Positions 14,693-17,671 of a stretch of DNA of 17,671 nt are shown piece by piece. The DNA comes from an uncultured Oscillospiraceae bacterium. Its GTDB lineage: Bacteria > Bacillota > Clostridia > Oscillospirales > Oscillospiraceae. The stretch is from the NCBI GenBank assembly GCA_910585265.1, contig CAJUCA010000060.1, positions 1 to 17,671 of the forward strand, read 5' to 3'. The position numbers and the translations under genes were made by a program. The notes beneath the pieces were generated by a model that was not told where the DNA came from, did not search any database, and saw only the letters and a list, made by a program, of their open reading frames with translations. Position 1 is the stretch's first letter, and every line of letters begins with the position of its first letter.

Positions 14693-15412
14693 TCACTCGT
14701 CCCGAGTGGGAAGCCTGCATTTTGAAACAGCCTTTTTAATACCCCACACAATCACAGCGGCGGCCACGCACACGGCAAGCCGGAGCAGAACATCCAGCAT
14801 CCAGTTTACTTTTCCATGCTGGTACATATCCAGCACATAGGCGGGATTAACGTCATAGTCCTCCGCCATGCGGTTCAGCATCCGGCGCTCCTCGGTGGTG
14901 GTATAGCGGACATAGCCAGTCGGATAATTGCCCGTCTCCGTCCACGCCAGATAGTCGTCAAAATAGACGCAGAGCCAAGAACCGTCCGCAAGCTCCGCCA
15001 GATAATAGCGGTTATAGTAGCCGCCCGCAAAGCCCTGGACAAACCGCTGGAAAGGCGGGAGAGGGTAGTCGGCGTAAATGTATTCCGAAACGCTCACCGA
15101 CCTTTTCACGCCGCTGTTATGGTGGGTATGTTCGCCCTCTTGCGCCCCGTCCCGCAGGCGGGCCAGCGGGCAGGCCACCAGCTCGCCGCCGTTCACGGTA
15201 GCTGGGGTACTGCTCAAAAAGAAAGTTTCTATATCCTCCTGCCGCTGGAGCCGCTGAACATCCGCGCTGGGCCGCTGGCCTTGCCCCGTTCCCTCCCCGG
15301 CCCGCAGGTCGTACAGCCAGCCAGTAGGCGCGGCCAACAGCACCAAGAGGACAAGGGCGGCGCATATTATATTCCGCAGGATAGCAGGTAGGGAAAACGA
15401 GGTCTTATTCAT
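14693..15412 (-). CDS. Membrane protein with N- and C-terminal TM segments, unknown function
   Basis: 239 aa, ATG at 15412 with GGGAG about seven bases upstream. A hydrophobic segment at residues 12-33 (IICAALVLLVLLAAPTGW) and another at 204-225 (LRLAVCVAAAVIVWGI) flank a soluble domain of about 170 residues. The C-terminal tail is basic (KKAVSKCR), so the middle domain is probably extracytoplasmic. That domain includes PFQRFVQGFAGGYYNRYYLAEL, then WLCVYFDDYLAW and GYVRYTTTEERR. The family is not recognised with certainty. It follows the GRAM-like gene by 15 bp and is probably co-transcribed with it. No truncation or frameshift is seen. Confidence 0.75.
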   Translation of the reverse strand: MNKTSFSLPAILRNIICAALVLLVLLAAPTGWLYDLRAGEGTGQGQRPSADVQRLQRQEDIETFFLSSTPATVNGGELVACPLARLRDGAQEGEHTHHNSGVKRSVSVSEYIYADYPLPPFQRFVQGFAGGYYNRYYLAELADGSWLCVYFDDYLAWTETGNYPTGYVRYTTTEERRMLNRMAEDYDVNPAYVLDMYQHGKVNWMLDVLLRLAVCVAAAVIVWGIKKAVSKCRLPTRDE

Positions 15413-15427
15413 TTCACCGCTCCCGCG

Positions 15428-15754
15428 TTATAATTTCTGAACGCCCAACTGCGCCAGCCAGCCTTGCAGTTTCTTTGCTGGAAAGCCCGTAAAGGAATAG
15501 GTTTCTCCCGTCCGGCTGTGAATTGTTACCTGGGTGAATATTGCCGCACCGCTCACCGAAAAGCCCTTGATGTTTTCCAGTGGCAAATCCATATCCAACG
15601 CGCCGGGCGTCATACTGATTTTGAAACACGCCCGCTGGTTGGTGATATAGATGTTGCCCTGGAACGGTTTTTTCGTCAAGCCCTGTTTGAGATAAAGGGA
15701 CATCATCCCGCTGCCGATCAGTGTCTCGCCGGGGTTCAGTTGAAATTTTGCCAT
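15428..15754 (-). CDS. GRAM/bacterial PH-like domain protein
   Basis: 108 aa, ATG at 15754 with GGAG close upstream. Almost the whole protein is one GRAM/PH-like domain: LNPGETLIGSGMMSLYLKQG, then FQGNIYITNQRACFKI, PLENIKGFSV, QVTIHSRTGETYSFTGFP and AKKLQGWLAQL. The order (opening strand with PGE, TNQR strand, final helix with Trp) matches GRAM-domain proteins, which bind membrane lipids or partners. No signal peptide or TM segment, so cytoplasmic, perhaps docked on the membrane protein encoded 15 bp downstream. It is the first gene of that pair and has the second operator-like repeat 43 bases before its start. Confidence 0.75.
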   Translation of the reverse strand: MAKFQLNPGETLIGSGMMSLYLKQGLTKKPFQGNIYITNQRACFKISMTPGALDMDLPLENIKGFSVSGAAIFTQVTIHSRTGETYSFTGFPAKKLQGWLAQLGVQKL

Positions 15755-15795
15755 AGCTCCACGCTCCTAACTGTGATTATCTTTCGCTGCCCACT

Positions 15796-15816
15796 TCGGG
15801 ACATTTTGTCCCAAAG
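15796..15816. promoter_or_regulatory. Operator-like 21-bp repeat, copy 2
   Basis: Identical to 14639-14659, with palindrome GGGACATTTTGTCCC at 15798-15812. It sits 43 bases upstream of the GRAM-like gene start, matching the spacing of copy 1 from its gene. Confidence 0.5.
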
Positions 15817-16125
15817 GGCGGTTGTCCTGCCGTATCACAACAAAAAAACGCTCCCAGCCGCGCAGGTTCCTGCGGGCAGAAGAACGCCAGTCTTGACCGT
15901 ATAAAATTGAGCATGACAAAACTGCGGGGCTATATAGTTATAGCACCGCTCCGCTTGCTTGCTTTAGGATGGCACAACTTCTCATGCTTGTCAAGCTCTC
16001 TTTCAAAAAAATTTGTAGAAATATCCAAGGCAATTATAGCAGAAATTTGTCTGTCGTGCAAGGGGTGGATTTTGGCGGTTTATGGGGAAGTCAGCGGAGA
16101 TAGACCTCGCGCCGTCTGGCCGGGT
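15817..16125. other. 309-base non-coding spacer
   Basis: No gene with a ribosome binding site is seen. It contains a short GCAGG/CCTGC hairpin near 15863-15874, TTGACA on the minus strand at 15989-15994 without a matching -10, and the extended -10 promoter candidate at 16033-16061. Confidence 0.5.
16033..16061 (-). promoter_or_regulatory. Extended -10 promoter candidate
   Basis: On the minus strand TGCTATAAT (16033-16041) is an extended -10 box. TTGCAC (16056-16061) sits 17 bases upstream of TATAAT as a weak -35. It would transcribe the GRAM-like gene and its partner through a leader of about 270 bases. Confidence 0.4.
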
Positions 16126-16668
16126 TCATTCTAATGGGACAATAAAGATAGGCACATAGAAGAAATATGCGACAACAATAGATTTTCCGTCCTCGCTGAC
16201 ATAAAGCTGTCGATCCTCTGGCCGCTCAAGTGAAAATTCCCCAATGAACTCATCTACATCGCAGGCCAGCACCAAGGGGCCAAACCGCTCGTACAGTTTC
16301 GCACTGCCACGATGCATCAAATTGCGGGAGTATTCTACTACAAAGGTGCGGTGTGTCTGTGGTTCTGTCTGTTCGATATAACAGGGTATTCCACCGTAAA
16401 TACATAGCCCAAAAAACATAATAGTGGCAGAAAATAATCCCAAAAGTGTGATAGCAATTACGGCGAGGGTTCTTTTCCCCGTGTTCTCTCGCCCAGCCCA
16501 TTTGCACAATTTAACGAAAATCCAGATACCGCCTACCAACATATCCCACGCGATGATGTTCAATCCCGCCACCATAAATTTAATATCAAAAAAGAACAAA
16601 ATTGTAAGCACAGACATACTTGCTAATAGAATATACCATGATATTTTCAAGGATTTTTTCTTGTCCAC
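16126..16668 (-). CDS. Three-TM membrane protein, unknown function
   Basis: 180 aa from GTG 16668. GGAGG (16679-16683) inside the end of the upstream gene is ten bases away; the open frame extends further upstream but overlaps the lipoprotein gene, so this start is preferred. Hydrophobic segments lie at about residues 9-27, 31-53 and 67-92, followed by a soluble C-terminal region of about 85 residues containing EQTEPQTHRTFVVEYSRNLM and KSIVVAYFFYVPIFIVPLE. The protein is not recognised. Its start lies two bases after the lipoprotein stop, so the two are an operon and probably act together at the membrane. Confidence 0.7.
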   Translation of the reverse strand: MDKKKSLKISWYILLASMSVLTILFFFDIKFMVAGLNIIAWDMLVGGIWIFVKLCKWAGRENTGKRTLAVIAITLLGLFSATIMFFGLCIYGGIPCYIEQTEPQTHRTFVVEYSRNLMHRGSAKLYERFGPLVLACDVDEFIGEFSLERPEDRQLYVSEDGKSIVVAYFFYVPIFIVPLE

Positions 16669-16670
16669 AA

Positions 16671-17480
16671 CTAATTTTCCTCCGTTGTCTCGCCGTGATA
16701 GTCCAAATCGAACCATTTATGCTGTGCCTGCCGCCATGCTTCCTGCCCTTCCAGTTCCTCACCAAACCAAGGAAACTCCTCGTGATAGACCTGTTGAAGT
16801 TCTCCATCAATCCTATCCTGCACACAGACAACGCTTGGTTCTTCCCATGGAGAGAGGGACTCAACTCGCCGTACACATACCAGTTCCCCATCCTCCCAAC
16901 GGTGGAAAGTAGTGACACCATCGCCTGCTCCGCTACTACGCGCCCAGCCAGTGACCACTTGCCGCTCCGGGTCAAATACGGCCTGTGATATTTCTGAAAG
17001 AGGCGCACAGTATTTGAATTGCCTATATTCCTCATCCCACAGCCAATAGTGACAATAATTAGGCTGGTTTCCCAAGAAAAAGAGATACCCAAAATCTTGA
17101 AATCCGTCAAAATTAGCATCGACCACATGATGAAACTCCGGCGCAACACCCATCATAAATTCCTCTGAAAATGTTTGAATAGGTTGTTCCATATCTGCTG
17201 GGTTCCAGACTGAAAATGCAATATCACGGGTTCCAAATTCATCTTTGTTTTCCATAGCCAACTCCGCAGTCACCAGTAGCGTCCCCAATTCGCCGCCAGT
17301 ATCCACCAGAAAAGCATCGTGAGTATCGTCTATGGGTTGTTCTTCCAGTATCTGCTGGGGCGACTTTTCCGGTTGGGTAGTTTGCGATAAAGCATTATCT
17401 GTTTGGCAGGCGCAAAGCATACAGCCAATAAGCGCCAAGGAAAATACTTGTAATGGTATCTTTAATTTTTTCATGCTCAT
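16671..17480 (-). CDS. Lipoprotein with XAC2610/VCBS-like domain
   Basis: 269 aa from ATG 17480, nine bases after GGAGG; an ATG two codons later is also possible. A lipoprotein signal is clear: MKKLK, a hydrophobic stretch and the lipobox LCAC with Cys25 as the lipidated residue. A Gln/Thr/Pro-rich linker follows. The central part has VDANFDGFQDFGYLFFLGNQ, then YWLWDEEYRQFKYC and VVTGWARSSGAGDGVTTFHR, the pattern (DxNxDGxxD, then wWlwd...F) of XAC2610-type beta-propeller-like proteins that bind calcium through the Asp-rich loop. It is attached outside the membrane. No enzymatic motif is seen. It is the first gene of the operon with the three-TM protein; the promoter is not clear. Confidence 0.8.
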   Translation of the reverse strand: MSMKKLKIPLQVFSLALIGCMLCACQTDNALSQTTQPEKSPQQILEEQPIDDTHDAFLVDTGGELGTLLVTAELAMENKDEFGTRDIAFSVWNPADMEQPIQTFSEEFMMGVAPEFHHVVDANFDGFQDFGYLFFLGNQPNYCHYWLWDEEYRQFKYCAPLSEISQAVFDPERQVVTGWARSSGAGDGVTTFHRWEDGELVCVRRVESLSPWEEPSVVCVQDRIDGELQQVYHEEFPWFGEELEGQEAWRQAQHKWFDLDYHGETTEEN

Positions 17481-17630
17481 AGGCAATTCCCTCCTGCGTT
17501 GTTTGTATTTAGTTTACCACAACAACCGCCGTTTTTCCACCCTCCACTTTGCATAAACCGCGCAAATGCAAGGAAAACCACGCCTCCCACAATAGCGCCA
17601 TGTATAGGGGAGCGCATAAACGGCAAGCAA

Positions 17631-17652
17631 TTCGGGTGTGGCCACACCCGAA
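17631..17652 (+). terminator. 22-bp perfect palindrome followed by T-run
   Basis: The perfect palindrome TTCGGGTGTGGCCACACCCGAA is followed on the plus strand by ATTTTTG. It would make a GC-rich hairpin with GGCC at the tip. The gene it would serve is not visible; 17487-17630 holds no convincing plus-strand gene. Confidence 0.55.
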
Positions 17653-17671
17653 ATTTTTGCTGGGCCGCAGG

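Overview
The window looks like accessory DNA from a GC-rich gut Clostridia genome (Oscillospiraceae or Lachnospiraceae type). The reasons are strong AGGAGG ribosome binding sites, an IS1182-family transposase, a DUF6076-type protein, Clostridia-style integrase and serine-recombinase pieces, and a mosaic of broken mobile-element genes next to salvage genes. No rRNA, tRNA or CRISPR array was seen.

Left part (1-4477, + strand). A deleted IS1182 transposase is followed by a terminator. Then come three genes that read as one functional set: a sulfotransferase-like protein (split by one in-frame TAA), an intact APS-kinase domain fused to a SAM methyltransferase, and a PHP-domain phosphoesterase of the type that can hydrolyse pAp (broken by two stops and a frameshift). 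Together they could make PAPS, use it and dispose of the pAp by-product. Only the middle gene is intact.

Decayed mobile element (4567-7401 and 11042-11253). This holds the remains of a DUF6076 protein, a winged-helix protein, a small ORF, a ribbon-helix-helix protein, a tyrosine integrase without a normal start or C-terminus, and a C-terminal fragment of a second tyrosine integrase.

The most interesting part (about 7355-11006, minus strand) lies between those two integrase fragments. It is a compact, intact two-gene operon with a near-consensus promoter. The first gene is a 144-aa TnpA-like Y1 transposase homologue whose HUH motif reads HVY. The second is a 929-aa protein with eleven zinc-ribbon repeats and an embedded Vsr/DUF559-like nuclease domain. 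Hairpins lie at both outer edges. This looks like an undescribed IS200/IS605-related element in which a zinc-ribbon nuclease takes the place of TnpB.

Right part (11368-17671). It contains a collapsed SLC13/ArsB-like permease, an intact xpt (xanthine phosphoribosyltransferase) behind a guanine deaminase that has lost its N-terminus, and a serine-recombinase C-terminal fragment abutting that deaminase. A hairpin-rich spacer follows, then a run of minus-strand genes: an Imm1-like protein, a two-TM membrane protein, a GRAM/PH-like protein, a three-TM membrane protein and a lipoprotein. Two identical 21-bp sequences, each with a 15-bp palindrome, sit 41-43 nt upstream of two of these start codons and look like shared operators.
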